A stretch of 43,085 nucleotides of DNA, taken from Asaia bogorensis. Its GTDB lineage: Bacteria > Pseudomonadota > Alphaproteobacteria > Acetobacterales > Acetobacteraceae. The position numbers and the translations under genes are program-made. The notes below the pieces were generated by a model. The model worked only from the letters and a program-made list of their open reading frames with translations, was not told the origin of the DNA and searched no databases. The stretch is taken from NCBI GenBank assembly GCA_945869965.1, contig CAMBRC010000032.1, forward strand, positions 1 through 43,085, in the 5' to 3' direction. Positions 16,091 through 25,146 of this stretch are shown in pieces (position 1 is the stretch's first letter; every line of letters begins with the position of its first letter).

Positions 16091-16935
16091 TCGAACTGCT
16101 GCTCGAGCCGTTTTCCTATGGCTACATGGCGCGCGCGATCTGGGTCAGCGCGCTGGTGGGCGGGGTGTGCGCGTTCCTGTCGTGCTACCTGGTGCTGAAG
16201 GGCTGGGCGCTGATGGGCGATGCTTTGTCGCATGCGGTGGTGCCAGGGGTGGCGCTGGCCTACCTGTTGAAGCTGCCGTATGCGGCCGGCGCGTTTGCGT
16301 CGGGGATGCTGGCGGCGGTGGCGATGGCGCTGGTGCAGCGGGTGACGGTGCTGCGCGAGGATGCGGTGATCGGGCTGGTGTTCACCACGATGTTCGCCAT
16401 CGGGCTGCTGATCGTGTCGTTCCATCCGGCCTCGGTCAGCGTACAGACCATCATCATGGGCAATGTGCTGGCGATCGCCGATGAGGATGTGATCCAGGTG
16501 GTGGCGATTGCCACGGTGTCGCTGGTGGTGATGCTGCTGCGCTGGCGCGACCTGATGCTGGCGTTCTTCGACCCGAGCCATGCCCGCGCGGTCGGGCTGG
16601 ATCCCTGGCGGCTTCGGGTGCTGTTCTTCGTCCTGCTGAGTGCGTGCACGGTGGCGGCGTTGCAGACGGTGGGGGCGATCCTGGTGATTGCCATGGTGGT
16701 GACGCCGGGGGCGACGGCCTATCTGCTGACCGACCGGTTCGGGCGGATGCTGGCGATCGCGACCGGGATCGGCACCGCCACGGCGGGGATTGGGGCCTAT
16801 GTGAGCTATTTCCTCGACGGCGCCACCGGTGGGTTGATCGTGGTGGCGCAGACGCTGGTGTTCCTGGCCGTGTTCGTGCTGGCGCCGAAGCATGGGCGGC
16901 TGGCGGCGCGCCGGCGGCTGCGGGCGGCGGCATGA
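16087..16935 (+). CDS. mntC: Mn/Zn/Fe ABC transporter, permease 1
   Basis: The product is 282 residues with about eight or nine hydrophobic segments. [28 protein letters not shown] is the hallmark of the ABC-3 metal permease family, and the coupling-helix region [13 protein letters not shown] contacts the ATPase. [23 protein letters not shown] follows the family pattern. The two permeases probably form a heterodimer. It overlaps both neighbours by 4 nt (ATGA junctions). Which subunit is called C or D is by convention only. Confidence 0.9.
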   Translation: MIELLLEPFSYGYMARAIWVSALVGGVCAFLSCYLVLKGWALMGDALSHAVVPGVALAYLLKLPYAAGAFASGMLAAVAMALVQRVTVLREDAVIGLVFTTMFAIGLLIVSFHPASVSVQTIIMGNVLAIADEDVIQVVAIATVSLVVMLLRWRDLMLAFFDPSHARAVGLDPWRLRVLFFVLLSACTVAALQTVGAILVIAMVVTPGATAYLLTDRFGRMLAIATGIGTATAGIGAYVSYFLDGATGGLIVVAQTLVFLAVFVLAPKHGRLAARRRLRAAA

Positions 16936-17747
16936 TCGCCTGGTTCACCGATCCGCTGGGGCATGAGTTCATGGTCCGTGGGTTGATCGTGGCGGTGCTG
17001 GTGGGCGGGGCGTGTGCGGTGCTGTCTTGCTACATGGTGCTCAAGGGCTGGTCGCTGATGGGCGACGCGGTGTCGCATGCGGTGTTGCCGGGGATCGTGC
17101 TGGCGGTGGTCGGTGGGGTGCCGATGAAGCTGGGGGCGCTGGCGGCGGGGTTGGGCTGTGCGTTGGCCACCGGCTATATCCGGCGCAATTCACGGGTGCG
17201 CGAGGATGCCGTGCTGGCGATCGTGTTTGCCGGGATGTTCGCGGCCGGGCTGGTGATGTTCGTCAAGATCGACACCGACCAGCATCTCAATCACGTGCTG
17301 TTCGGCAACGTGCTGGGCGTGACCTGGGCCGAGGTGATGGAGACGGCGCTGGTGGTGTTGCCGGTGGCCGGGCTGGCGCTGGCGCGGCGGCGTGACCTGT
17401 TCCTGGTGTGCTTCGATCCCGCCCATGCGCGCGCCATCGGGCTGGATGCGCGACGGCTGGAGATGGCGTTGCTGGTCGGGTTGGCGCTGGTGATCGTGGC
17501 GGCGTTGTCGGCGGCGGGGATCATCCTGGTGGTGGCGATGCTGATCGCGCCGGGGGCGATCGGCTTCGTGGCGACGCGGCGCTTCGATGCGATGATGGCG
17601 GTGGCGGCGGTGGTTTCGGTGACCGCCAGCGTGCTGGGGGTGCTGGCGAGTTTTCACCTCGATGTCGCCACCGCGCCGCTGATCGTGGTGATCCAGGCGG
17701 CGTGTTTCCCGCTGGCACTCTGGATCGGTCGGCGGCCAGTGGGGTAG
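16932..17747 (+). CDS. mntD: Mn/Zn/Fe ABC transporter, permease 2
   Basis: The product is 271 residues and is a paralogue of permease 1. It shares SCYMVLKGWSLMGDAVSHAVLPGIVLA, CFDPAHARAIGLDARR and GIILVVAMLIAPGAIGF. MFVKIDTDQHLNHVLFGNVLG carries a His typical of SitD/MntD-like subunits. ATG 16932 overlaps the stop of permease 1. The frame is open upstream, but that part is shadow of permease 1. It is probably the last gene of the importer operon; the next start is 8 nt further on, so the dienelactone-like gene could still be read through. Confidence 0.9.
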   Translation: MIAWFTDPLGHEFMVRGLIVAVLVGGACAVLSCYMVLKGWSLMGDAVSHAVLPGIVLAVVGGVPMKLGALAAGLGCALATGYIRRNSRVREDAVLAIVFAGMFAAGLVMFVKIDTDQHLNHVLFGNVLGVTWAEVMETALVVLPVAGLALARRRDLFLVCFDPAHARAIGLDARRLEMALLVGLALVIVAALSAAGIILVVAMLIAPGAIGFVATRRFDAMMAVAAVVSVTASVLGVLASFHLDVATAPLIVVIQAACFPLALWIGRRPVG

Positions 17748-17755
17748 GGTGCGGG

Positions 17756-18541
17756 ATGCGCCACCTGTTCCTCCTGCTGTTGATCGCTTTCCCAGCTTGG
17801 GCCGAACCGGTGGTGATCCCCGGGCCGGAGGGGGTGGAACTGCGCGCCGAACTGTTGCTGCCCGAGGGCGCGCCAGTGGCGCCGGCGATCGTGGCGCTGC
17901 ATGGCTGCGGCGGGCAATATCAGCAGCGCGATGCGCAATGGGGCGCCTTCCTGCGCGCACGCGGGCATATCGTGCTGTTTCCCGACAGTTTCGCCTCGCG
18001 CGGCCTGGGCTCCCAGTGCCGCGAGCGGGAGCGGACGGTGACGTCGTCGGGGCTGCGGCGGCGGGATGCGCTGGCCGCGGCGCGCTGGCTGGCGGCGCGG
18101 CCGGAGACGCCGGCGGGGGGCGTGGTGCTGATGGGCTGGTCGGATGGCGGCAGCACGGTGCTGGCGGCCGGAAGGGCCGGGGGCGTGGAGCCCGGGCTGC
18201 TGCGCGGCTTGGTGGCATTCTATCCCGGTTGTCGGCAGTCGGCGCGGCTGGCGGCCTGGACGCCGGCGGCCCCGATGCTGCTGCTGCATGGCGAGGCCGA
18301 TGACTGGACGCCGATCGCGCCCTGCCGGGCGCTGGTGGAGCAGGTGGGGGCGGGGATGACGCTGCTGGCGTATCCCGGCGCGTATCATAATTTCGACGTG
18401 GATATTCCGATCCGGGTCATGCGCAACATCCCGAGCAGCCAGCGCGGCGACGGCACCGTCCATGTGGGCGGTGACCCGGCGGCGCGCGCCGACGCGATGG
18501 TGCGGGTGCGGGATTTCCTTGCCGCCCTGCCGGCACGATAG
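17756..18541 (+). CDS. Secreted dienelactone-hydrolase-family protein
   Basis: The product is 261 residues. A clear signal peptide (MRHLFLLLLIAFPAWAEP, cleavage after AWA) is followed by an alpha/beta-hydrolase: oxyanion block ALHGCGGQY, nucleophile in LMGWSDGGSTVLA, Asp in LLHGEADDWTP and His in AYHNFDVD. Three further cysteines (GSQCRER, GCRQ, APCRALV) could form disulfides in the periplasm. DLH proteins cleave lactones or esters, but exported members such as this have no assigned substrate. It begins 8 nt after mntD, close enough for co-transcription, although no link with metal uptake is evident. ATG 17756 is chosen for the signal peptide. Confidence 0.85.
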   Translation: MRHLFLLLLIAFPAWAEPVVIPGPEGVELRAELLLPEGAPVAPAIVALHGCGGQYQQRDAQWGAFLRARGHIVLFPDSFASRGLGSQCRERERTVTSSGLRRRDALAAARWLAARPETPAGGVVLMGWSDGGSTVLAAGRAGGVEPGLLRGLVAFYPGCRQSARLAAWTPAAPMLLLHGEADDWTPIAPCRALVEQVGAGMTLLAYPGAYHNFDVDIPIRVMRNIPSSQRGDGTVHVGGDPAARADAMVRVRDFLAALPAR

Positions 18542-18559
18542 CGCGTCAGGAGGGCCGGC

Positions 18560-18694
18560 ATGTCGCTCAACTGGGTTTTCGGTATCGTGGCGATCGGGTT
18601 TTGGGTGGTGGCGTCATTGCTGTACCTGCGCCGGCCGATCACGCAATGGATCGCGGAGTGGCGCGAACGGCGCGCGGCGCGGACCAAGAAATAG
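18560..18694 (+). CDS. Small single-pass membrane protein, 44 residues, unknown function
   Basis: This short gene reads MSLNWVFGIVAIGFWVVASL and continues LYLRRPITQWIAEWRERRAARTKK. One hydrophobic helix (about 4-23) is followed by a strongly basic amphipathic tail, so the N-terminus is probably outside and the tail in the cytoplasm. An excellent ribosome site, AGGAGG, stands at 18548-18553 before ATG. It starts 18 nt after the dienelactone-like gene and likely belongs to the same transcript. The stop is 3 nt from the stop of the convergent ketopantoate-reductase-like gene. I do not recognise a family. Confidence 0.6.
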   Translation: MSLNWVFGIVAIGFWVVASLLYLRRPITQWIAEWRERRAARTKK

Positions 18695-18697
18695 CGC

Positions 18698-19633
18698 TCA
18701 GGTTTTCGCGCGCGCTGCCTCGTAGACCTTGAGGTTGGTGTAGGCGACGGCGAGCATGCTGTGCGGTGTGGCGAAACCCTTGGCGCGGGCGAGCATGTCG
18801 CCAACCACGTGGTCGGCCTCGACCGCGCCGCCCTTTTGCAGGTCGCGCAGCATGCTGGCCATCCATTGGCCTTTGGGGTCGGACAACTGGGTGCGGGCGC
18901 GGGCATCGGCGGGCGGGCGCGGCGTGTGGCCGGCGGCGCTGGCCACCGCGGTGCACTCGTCAACCATTTGCAGCATCAGCGCGGCGGCCTCGGGGGTGGC
19001 GCTGACGATGCTGCCGACATTGGCACGGAACAGGCAGTTCATGCTGGCGATCGAGCACAGGAAGACCCATTTCTCCCACATCATCTGCATGATCTCGGCC
19101 GAATTGGTCAGGTCGAAGCCGCCACCCTTTGTCCCCTGGGCCAGATGCGGTTGCAGCGCGTCGCAGAACGCTGCCTGGCTGGCCTGGCGCGGGCCATAGC
19201 CGAAGGTGGCCATGGTGTTGAGGTGGCGCACCGTGCCGTCGTCGTCCAGGGTGACGGCGATGCCGGAGGTGCCGCCCAAAACCGCCTCTGGCCCGAATTC
19301 GGTGTCCAGCCGGTCGATGTGGCGCATGCCGTTGAGTTGCGGGATGATCTTGGCGCCGGGGGCTACCGGGCGGATCGCGGCGACGGCGCTGTCGAGGTCA
19401 TAAGCCTTGCACGACAGGATGATCGCGTCCCAGCCCGGCTTCACGTCGTCGGCCAGCACTGTCTTGGCGGCGATGATGGCGTCGCCAAGCGGGCTTTTGA
19501 TCACCAGGCCGTTGGCCGCGATCTGCGCCGCCCGGCGCGGGCGCACCAGGAAGGTGACGTCGGCGCCGCCGGCTGCTGCCCGCCCGCCATAGTAGCCGCC
19601 AATGCCGCCGGCACCGAGCACCAGAATGCGCAT
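18698..19633 (-). CDS. Ketopantoate reductase family protein (2-dehydropantoate 2-reductase-like)
   Basis: The product is 311 residues. The N-terminal NADP motif is ILVLGAGGIGGYYGGRAAAGGADVTFLVR. The catalytic lysine lies in ILSCKAYDLDSA and the conserved N in PQLNGMRHIDRL. The C-terminal ApbA domain has KWVFLCSIASMNCLFRANVG. PanE reduces ketopantoate to pantoate in CoA synthesis, but paralogues are common and panB or panC are not nearby, so panE is not assigned. ATG 19633 begins the Rossmann strand directly. It is divergent from rpiB across 147 nt. Confidence 0.87.
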   Translation of the reverse strand: MRILVLGAGGIGGYYGGRAAAGGADVTFLVRPRRAAQIAANGLVIKSPLGDAIIAAKTVLADDVKPGWDAIILSCKAYDLDSAVAAIRPVAPGAKIIPQLNGMRHIDRLDTEFGPEAVLGGTSGIAVTLDDDGTVRHLNTMATFGYGPRQASQAAFCDALQPHLAQGTKGGGFDLTNSAEIMQMMWEKWVFLCSIASMNCLFRANVGSIVSATPEAAALMLQMVDECTAVASAAGHTPRPPADARARTQLSDPKGQWMASMLRDLQKGGAVEADHVVGDMLARAKGFATPHSMLAVAYTNLKVYEAARAKT

Positions 19634-19780
19634 GTAAGGACCCCCGTTCGAATCGGCGCCATCATGCGGGCGCGCCCAGTGCTTGCCAATCGCTCGGGAT
19701 GTCGGGCTGCATGGCGGGAATGCGGCGGCGCGTCGCGACGGGCAATTCCACCGGCACACGGGCACGTGATATGGGAAGCC

Positions 19781-20260
19781 ATGGACTCGGAAATGCTGCC
19801 CACCATTGCAATCGGTTGCGACCATGCAGCACCCGCGCTGAAACGCGTGCTGGCCGATGCCCTGCGCGCGGCCGGCTATCCGGTGCTGGACATGGGCACG
19901 CATGACGAGGGGCGCGTCGACTATCCCGATATAGCGCATGAGGTCTGTGCGGCGGTGCTGGACGGGCGGGCGCAGCGCGGGGTGTTGCTGTGCGGTTCCG
20001 GCGTCGGCATGTCGATGGCGGCGAACCGGCATGACGGCATCCGGTGCGCCCTGGTCGGCGATGCCGCGACCGCTCGGCTCTGCCGCGAGCACAATGACGC
20101 CAATGTGCTGGCGATGGGTGCCAGGCTGATCGACGTGGCGCTGGCGCTTGAGATTTTGCGCGTCTTCCTGGCCAGCCCATTCGAGGGCGGACGGCATGTG
20201 CGGCGTCTGGAAAAGCTGACACCCGGCGGGGCTCTCGCGGGGCGCGCCGTTACCGTCTAG
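19781..20260 (+). CDS. rpiB: Ribose 5-phosphate isomerase B
   Basis: The product is 159 residues, normal for RpiB. Key blocks are [13 protein letters not shown] (phosphate and ring-opening His), [44 protein letters not shown] (with the catalytic Cys region) and [17 protein letters not shown]. The enzyme interconverts ribulose 5-phosphate and ribose 5-phosphate in the pentose phosphate pathway. The adjacency rpiB-glyA-nrdR-ribD is common in alphaproteobacteria. ATG 19781 has GGGA upstream; an ATG four codons later is possible. Confidence 0.93.
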   Translation: MDSEMLPTIAIGCDHAAPALKRVLADALRAAGYPVLDMGTHDEGRVDYPDIAHEVCAAVLDGRAQRGVLLCGSGVGMSMAANRHDGIRCALVGDAATARLCREHNDANVLAMGARLIDVALALEILRVFLASPFEGGRHVRRLEKLTPGGALAGRAVTV

Positions 20261-20261
20261 A

Positions 20262-20279
20262 ACCCGGCTCTTTCCGGGT
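20262..20279 (+). terminator. Small hairpin between rpiB and glyA
   Basis: ACCCGG and CCGGGT form a 6-bp stem around a 6-nt loop directly after the rpiB stop. There is no T run, so it is at best a weak terminator or processing site, and read-through into glyA is expected. Confidence 0.3.
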
Positions 20280-20297
20280 CATCCGATAGGAGTGGGC

Positions 20298-21599
20298 ATG
20301 AACGATCGCGCCGACCATGCAGCGTTGCAGCGTTTCTTCGGCGCCAGCCTGGCCGAGACCGATCCCGAGCTGGCCGCCGCGATCGGCCGCGAGCTGGTGC
20401 GCCAGCAGGACGGGATCGAGCTGATCGCCAGCGAGAACATCGTCTCGGCCGCGGTGATGCAGGCGCAGGGATCGGTGCTGACCAACAAATATGCCGAAGG
20501 CTATCCCGGCCGGCGCTACTACGGCGGTTGCGTCGAGGTCGATGTGGCCGAGACGCTGGCGATCGAGCGTGCCAAGCAGTTGTTTTCGTGCAGCTACGCC
20601 AATGTGCAGCCGCATTCCGGGGCCCAGGCGAACCAGGCGGTGTTCCTGGCGCTGATCAAGCCGGGCGACACCATCCTGGGCATGAGCCTGGATGCCGGCG
20701 GGCATTTGACCCATGGCGCGGCGCCGAATTTGTCGGGAAAGTGGTTCCGCGCGGTGCAGTATGGTGTGCGCCAGGATGACGGCATGCTGGATTACGACCA
20801 GCTCGAAGCGCTGGCGCGGTCGGAAAAGCCGAAGCTGATCATCGCTGGCGGCTCGGCCTATCCCCGGGTGATCGATTTCGCCCGCATCCGCCGTGTGGCC
20901 GACGAGGTCGGGGCGCTCTTCATGGTCGACATGGCGCATTTCGCCGGGCTGGTGGCTGCAGGCGTCTTCCCGAGCCCGCTTCCGCACGCCCATGTGGTGA
21001 CCACGACCACCCACAAGACGCTGCGTGGCCCGCGCGGCGGCATGATCCTGTGCAACGACGAGGCGCTGGGCAAGAAGTTCAATTCCGCCGTCTTCCCTGG
21101 GTTGCAGGGCGGGCCGCTGATGCATGTCATCGCCGGCAAGGCCGCAGCCTTCGGCGAGGCGCTGCGCCCGGAGTTTAAGGTTTACCAACAGGCCGTGGTC
21201 GACAACGCCCGCGCGTTGGCCGCCACCTTGGTGGAACAGGGGCTGGCGATCGTCACCGGCGGCACCGACAGTCATCTGATGCTGGTCGACCTGCGCCCCA
21301 AACGGGTGACCGGCAAGGCGGCCGAAGCGTCGCTGGAACGCGCCCACATGACCGCCAACAAGAACGCCATCCCGTTCGACCCGGAAAAACCGGCCATCAC
21401 CTCCGGCGTGCGCCTCGGCACGCCCGCCGGCACCACGCGCGGCTTCGGCGTGGTCGAGTTCCAGGAAGTCGGGCGGATGATCGGCGAGGTGTTGGACGGG
21501 CTCTCAGGTTCCAACGACGGTTCGAACGCCGCAGTCGAAGCGGCGGTCGGCGCGCGGGTCAAGGCGATGTGCGCCCGCTTCCCGATCTACGGCCGGTAG
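20298..21599 (+). CDS. glyA: Serine hydroxymethyltransferase
   Basis: The product is 433 residues. [36 protein letters not shown], and the PLP-lysine motif [15 protein letters not shown] are definitive, with [28 protein letters not shown] at the folate site. It converts serine to glycine and loads one-carbon units on tetrahydrofolate, in the cytoplasm. ATG 20298 is preferred over the in-frame GTG at 20292 because AGGAG (20288-20292) then has correct spacing and would otherwise overlap the start. nrdR follows after 6 nt. Confidence 0.97.
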   Translation: MNDRADHAALQRFFGASLAETDPELAAAIGRELVRQQDGIELIASENIVSAAVMQAQGSVLTNKYAEGYPGRRYYGGCVEVDVAETLAIERAKQLFSCSYANVQPHSGAQANQAVFLALIKPGDTILGMSLDAGGHLTHGAAPNLSGKWFRAVQYGVRQDDGMLDYDQLEALARSEKPKLIIAGGSAYPRVIDFARIRRVADEVGALFMVDMAHFAGLVAAGVFPSPLPHAHVVTTTTHKTLRGPRGGMILCNDEALGKKFNSAVFPGLQGGPLMHVIAGKAAAFGEALRPEFKVYQQAVVDNARALAATLVEQGLAIVTGGTDSHLMLVDLRPKRVTGKAAEASLERAHMTANKNAIPFDPEKPAITSGVRLGTPAGTTRGFGVVEFQEVGRMIGEVLDGLSGSNDGSNAAVEAAVGARVKAMCARFPIYGR

Positions 21600-21605
21600 T
21601 CCGCG

Positions 21606-22088
21606 ATGCGGTGTCCCTTCTGCGGCCATGACGAGACCCAGGTGAAGGACAGCCGCCCGAGCGATGACGGCATGACCATCCGGCGCCGGCGCTTCTGCCC
21701 CGGTTGCACCCAGCGTTTCACCACCATCGAGCGGGTGCAGCTGCGTGAACTGACCGTGGTGAAGACCGACGGCCGCCGCGTGCCGTTCGATCGCGACAAG
21801 CTGACCCGCTCGGTGCGCGTCGCGGTGCGCAAGCGCCCGGTCAGCGAGGAGCGGCTGGAGCGCATCGTCAACGGCATCGTGCGCCAGCTGGAAGCCTCCG
21901 GCGAAAGTGACATCGCCAGCGGGCAGATCGGCGAGGCCGTCATGGAGGCGCTGCGCGAGGTCGACGAGGTGGCCTATGTCCGCTTTGCCTCGGTCTATCG
22001 TAACTTCCGTGAAGCCAAGGATTTTGAAGCATTCTTAGGCAAGCTCGGCAGCGACGAGGGCGAGGTTCCGCCGGAAGCGCCGCCGTGA
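21606..22088 (+). CDS. nrdR: Transcriptional repressor NrdR
   Basis: The product is 160 residues. The zinc ribbon is C3-P-F-C6 with C31-P-G-C34, followed by the ATP-cone domain ([40 protein letters not shown]). NrdR senses ATP/dATP and represses ribonucleotide reductase genes by binding NrdR boxes. It lies between glyA and ribD and overlaps ribD by a GTGA junction. Confidence 0.97.
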   Translation: MRCPFCGHDETQVKDSRPSDDGMTIRRRRFCPGCTQRFTTIERVQLRELTVVKTDGRRVPFDRDKLTRSVRVAVRKRPVSEERLERIVNGIVRQLEASGESDIASGQIGEAVMEALREVDEVAYVRFASVYRNFREAKDFEAFLGKLGSDEGEVPPEAPP

Positions 22089-23215
22089 CGGCTTCGCCCG
22101 AGGACGTCCTGCACATGCGCGCAGCCCTGGCGCTCGCCCGGCGTGGCAACGGCCGGACCTGGCCGAATCCCTCGGTTGGCTGCGTCATCGTGCGCGATGG
22201 CCGCGTCGTCGGCCGCGCCACCACCGCCCAAGGCGGCCGGCCGCATGCCGAGCCGCAGGCGCTGGCGATGGCCGGAAGTGCGGCGCGCGGGGCCACCGCC
22301 TATGTCACGCTGGAGCCCTGCTGCTTCCATGGCCGCACGCCGCCCTGCACCGAGGCGCTGGTCGCCGCCGGCATCGCCCGCGTGGTGGTCGGTGTGCGCG
22401 ATCCCGATCCCCGGGTGAACGGCGCCGGCCTCGCCCGGCTGCGCGCCGCCGGCATCGTGGTCGAGGAAGCGGTACTGGAGGCCGAGGCCGAGGACGTGGT
22501 GGCCGGGTTCTTCAGCCGCATCCGCCGCGGCCGGCCGATGGTCACCCTCAAGCTGGCCTCGACGCTGGATGGCCGCATCGCCACGCGCACCGGCGAGAGC
22601 CAGTGGATCACCGGCGAGCCGGCCCGGCGCATGGCCCATGCCCTGCGCGGCCGCCACGACGCGGTACTGGTCGGCGTCGGCACCGTGCTGGCGGACAACC
22701 CCGACCTGACCTGCCGCATCTCCGGATTCAAGGCCGGCCCGATGGTGCGCGTGGTTGCCGACAGCCATCTGCGCACGCCGCTCACCGCCCGACTGGTGGC
22801 GACCGCGGCCGCCGTCCCGACCTGGGTGCTGACGCGAGAGAGCGCCGATGCGCATCGCGCCGCCGCGTTCGAGTCGGCGGGGGTCGCAGTGATCCGCCTG
22901 GGCGATGCGCCCGTCGGCGTCGACCTCGCGCACGGGCTGCGCATGCTGGCCGAGCGCGGCATCACCCGCCTGCTGGTCGAGGGCGGCGCCCAGCTTGCCG
23001 CCGCCCTGTTGCGCGACGACCTGGTGGACCGCATTGCCTGGTTCCATGCCCCCGCGGTGATGGGCGGCGACGGCTGGCCGGCGGCCCAGGGCTTTGGCGT
23101 CGAACGGCTGGCGCAGATGCAGCATTTCGTGCGCACGGACACCCGGGCGGTGGGCGCCGACCTGCTCAGCGAGTATGTTCGCGCCACTGGGACCGAATTG
23201 GGAGCGAAAGCCTGA
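22085..23215 (+). CDS. ribD: Bifunctional riboflavin deaminase/reductase RibD
   Basis: The product is 376 residues with two domains. The deaminase (1-145) shows the zinc motif HAEPQAL and [11 protein letters not shown]. The reductase (150-370) shows [22 protein letters not shown] and [13 protein letters not shown]. Together they deaminate and then reduce the ribosylamino-pyrimidine in riboflavin synthesis. The GTG start at 22085 overlaps the nrdR stop, which implies translational coupling. The stop overlaps the ribE ATG by one base. Confidence 0.96.
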   Translation: MTASPEDVLHMRAALALARRGNGRTWPNPSVGCVIVRDGRVVGRATTAQGGRPHAEPQALAMAGSAARGATAYVTLEPCCFHGRTPPCTEALVAAGIARVVVGVRDPDPRVNGAGLARLRAAGIVVEEAVLEAEAEDVVAGFFSRIRRGRPMVTLKLASTLDGRIATRTGESQWITGEPARRMAHALRGRHDAVLVGVGTVLADNPDLTCRISGFKAGPMVRVVADSHLRTPLTARLVATAAAVPTWVLTRESADAHRAAAFESAGVAVIRLGDAPVGVDLAHGLRMLAERGITRLLVEGGAQLAAALLRDDLVDRIAWFHAPAVMGGDGWPAAQGFGVERLAQMQHFVRTDTRAVGADLLSEYVRATGTELGAKA

Positions 23216-23823
23216 TGTTCACCGGGATCGTCACCGGCCAAGGCACGGTGCGCGCCATCACCCCGATCGGCGGCGGCCAGGACATGCGCCTGATGATCGG
23301 CGTGCCCGCCGGCTGGGCCGACATGGCCAGCATACCGCTCGGCGCTTCCATCGCCTGTTCCGGCTGCTGCCTGACCGCCATTGAGCTGGGCGCAGACTGG
23401 TTCGCCGTCACCGCCTCGGCCGAGACGCTGTCCAAGACCACGCTGGGCGACTGGGCCGTCGGCACCCGAATCAACCTCGAACGCCCGCTGAAGGTCGGCG
23501 ACGAACTCGGCGGCCACATCGTCTCCGGCCATGTCGACGGCCTCGGCGAGGTCATCGCCGCCGTGCCGGACCAGGGCTCCACCCGCTGGACCTTCCGCGT
23601 TCCCGGCGCCATCGCCCGTTTCATCGCCCCCAAGGGATCCGTCGCGATCGACGGCGTTTCGCTGACCGTGAACGAGGTGTCGGGAGACACTTTCGGCGTG
23701 AACATCATCCCGCACACGGCAGAGGTGACAGGTTTCGGCCTTCTCAAGCCGGGCGACCGGGTCAATATCGAGATCGACACCGTGGCGCGCTATGTCGCGC
23801 GCCTTGCCGAATACGCCGCCTGA
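23215..23823 (+). CDS. ribE: Riboflavin synthase, alpha subunit
   Basis: The product is 202 residues made of two lumazine-binding repeats. The start [12 protein letters not shown] is invariant in the family. SIACSGCCLTAIEL and SVAIDGVSLTVNEV are the equivalent positions in the two repeats, and LGGHIVSGHVDGLGEV follows. It dismutates two 6,7-dimethyl-8-ribityllumazine molecules to riboflavin. It is also called ribC in some naming schemes. ATG overlaps ribD (TGATG). Confidence 0.96.
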   Translation: MFTGIVTGQGTVRAITPIGGGQDMRLMIGVPAGWADMASIPLGASIACSGCCLTAIELGADWFAVTASAETLSKTTLGDWAVGTRINLERPLKVGDELGGHIVSGHVDGLGEVIAAVPDQGSTRWTFRVPGAIARFIAPKGSVAIDGVSLTVNEVSGDTFGVNIIPHTAEVTGFGLLKPGDRVNIEIDTVARYVARLAEYAA

Positions 23824-23832
23824 GGAGCCCCG

Positions 23833-24951
23833 ATGAGCCAGTTGCTGACCAAGACGCTGTCGCAATACCTCGCCTCTGCCGAGGATCTGATCGAGGAAGC
23901 GCGCGCCGGGCGCATGTTCATCCTGGTCGACGACGAAGACCGCGAGAACGAGGGCGACCTGGTCATCCCCGCCCAGTTCGCCACCCCCGACGCCGTCAAC
24001 TTCATGGCCCGCCACGCCCGCGGCCTGATCTGCCTCGCCATGACCCGCCAGCGTGTCGAGCAACTCGGCCTGCCGCTGATGAGCCAGTCGAACGGCACCC
24101 GCCATACCACTGCTTTTACAGTGTCAATCGAGGCGCGCGACGGCGTCACCACCGGCATCTCCGCCCATGACCGCGCCCACACCATCGCGGTGGCGACCAA
24201 CCCCGAGCGCGGCCCGATCGACATCGTCACCCCCGGCCACGTCTTCCCGCTGATGGCGCGCGAAGGCGGCACGCTGGTCCGCGCCGGGCACACCGAGGCG
24301 GCCGTCGACATCGCCCGCCTGGCCGGGCTCAGCCCCGCCGGCGTCATCTGCGAGATCATGAACGACGACGGCACGATGGCCCGCCTGCCGGACCTGGTGA
24401 CCTTCGCCCAGCACCACAACCTCAAGCTTGGCACCATCGCCGACCTGATCGCCCATCGCCGCCGCACCGAGCGGCTGGTGCGCCGGGTGACCGAGGGCAC
24501 GCTGAACCACGCCGTCGGCGGCGAGTGGAAGCTGATCGTCTACGTCAACACCATTGAGCACGCCGAGCACCTGGTCCTGGTCAAGGGCGACCTGTCGGCC
24601 CCAGGACCGGTGCCGGTGCGCATGCACGGCGTCGACCTGCTGAACGACCTGCTGGGCGAGACCACCCGCGGCGCGCTGACCAAGTCGATGGGGATGATCG
24701 CGCGCGAGGGTCGCGGCGCCGTGGTGCTGCTGCGCGAAATGCGCGCGACGACGATTTCCGAGCGGGTGCGCCAACTCGCGGCCGCCGAACGCCCGCGCAA
24801 TGAGCTGCGCGACTATGGCATCGGCGCGCAGATCCTGCTCGACCTCGGGGTGCGCGACCTGATCCTGCTGTCCAACCACCCGCGCACCATCATCGGCATC
24901 GAAGGCTACGGCCTGAACGTCGTCGAACAGCGCCCGCTCGACGACCAATGA
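23833..24951 (+). CDS. ribB: 3,4-dihydroxy-2-butanone 4-phosphate synthase with degenerate GTP-cyclohydrolase-II-like domain
   Basis: The product is 372 residues. The RibB domain (about 10-215) is intact: VDDEDRENEGDLVIPAQFA, ARGLICLAM, TTGISAHDRAHTI and RAGHTEAAVDIARLAGL. It makes 3,4-dihydroxy-2-butanone 4-phosphate from ribulose 5-phosphate. The second half (about 220-372) aligns with GTP cyclohydrolase II. Where that enzyme has three zinc cysteines, this one has VRMHGVDLLNDLLGET with no Cys, and the Q-E-G-R-G/N-I-G-L segment is replaced by LLREMRATTISERV. The RibA activity is therefore probably absent, and this is a RibBX-like protein although automatic naming would be ribBA. No other ribA is in the window. 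A large GC-rich hairpin follows the stop. Confidence 0.93.
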   Translation: MSQLLTKTLSQYLASAEDLIEEARAGRMFILVDDEDRENEGDLVIPAQFATPDAVNFMARHARGLICLAMTRQRVEQLGLPLMSQSNGTRHTTAFTVSIEARDGVTTGISAHDRAHTIAVATNPERGPIDIVTPGHVFPLMAREGGTLVRAGHTEAAVDIARLAGLSPAGVICEIMNDDGTMARLPDLVTFAQHHNLKLGTIADLIAHRRRTERLVRRVTEGTLNHAVGGEWKLIVYVNTIEHAEHLVLVKGDLSAPGPVPVRMHGVDLLNDLLGETTRGALTKSMGMIAREGRGAVVLLREMRATTISERVRQLAAAERPRNELRDYGIGAQILLDLGVRDLILLSNHPRTIIGIEGYGLNVVEQRPLDDQ

Positions 24952-24974
24952 AAGCCAGAAGAAGGCAGGCAAGG

Positions 24975-25049
24975 CCAGGGTTTCACCCTGGACCCACCAG
25001 GGGCCAAGCCCCTGGACCTTAAATTTTAAGGGTCCAGGGGGCTTGGCCC
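24975..25049. repeat. GC-rich palindromic repeat block 1 (large hairpin)
   Basis: The block between ribB and ribH has nested palindromes: 24975-24991 (CCAGGG...CCCTGG), 24997-25015 (CCAGGGG...CCCCTGG) and 25016-25032 (CCTTAAATTTTAAGG). The stretch 25001-25049 can also fold into one long stem of about 22 bp with one bulge, centred on the TTAAATTTTAA. More small stems follow to 25096 (GCACGC/GCGTGC type). A relative occurs at 36953-37052. It separates the rib genes from ribH and may stabilise or end the upstream message. Confidence 0.75.
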
Positions 25050-25146
25050 GTCACGCGCAAGCGTGCTTCGCACGACGTGGGTCTGGGCGGAGCCCAGCCT
25101 CGCCTATACTGAGTTTGCGTTCCGCTATGAGACGAAAGCACAAGCA

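Noticed and set aside
24951-25146. FMN riboswitch ahead of ribH
   Set aside because: The region is a palindromic repeat; the conserved RFN element blocks are not present.
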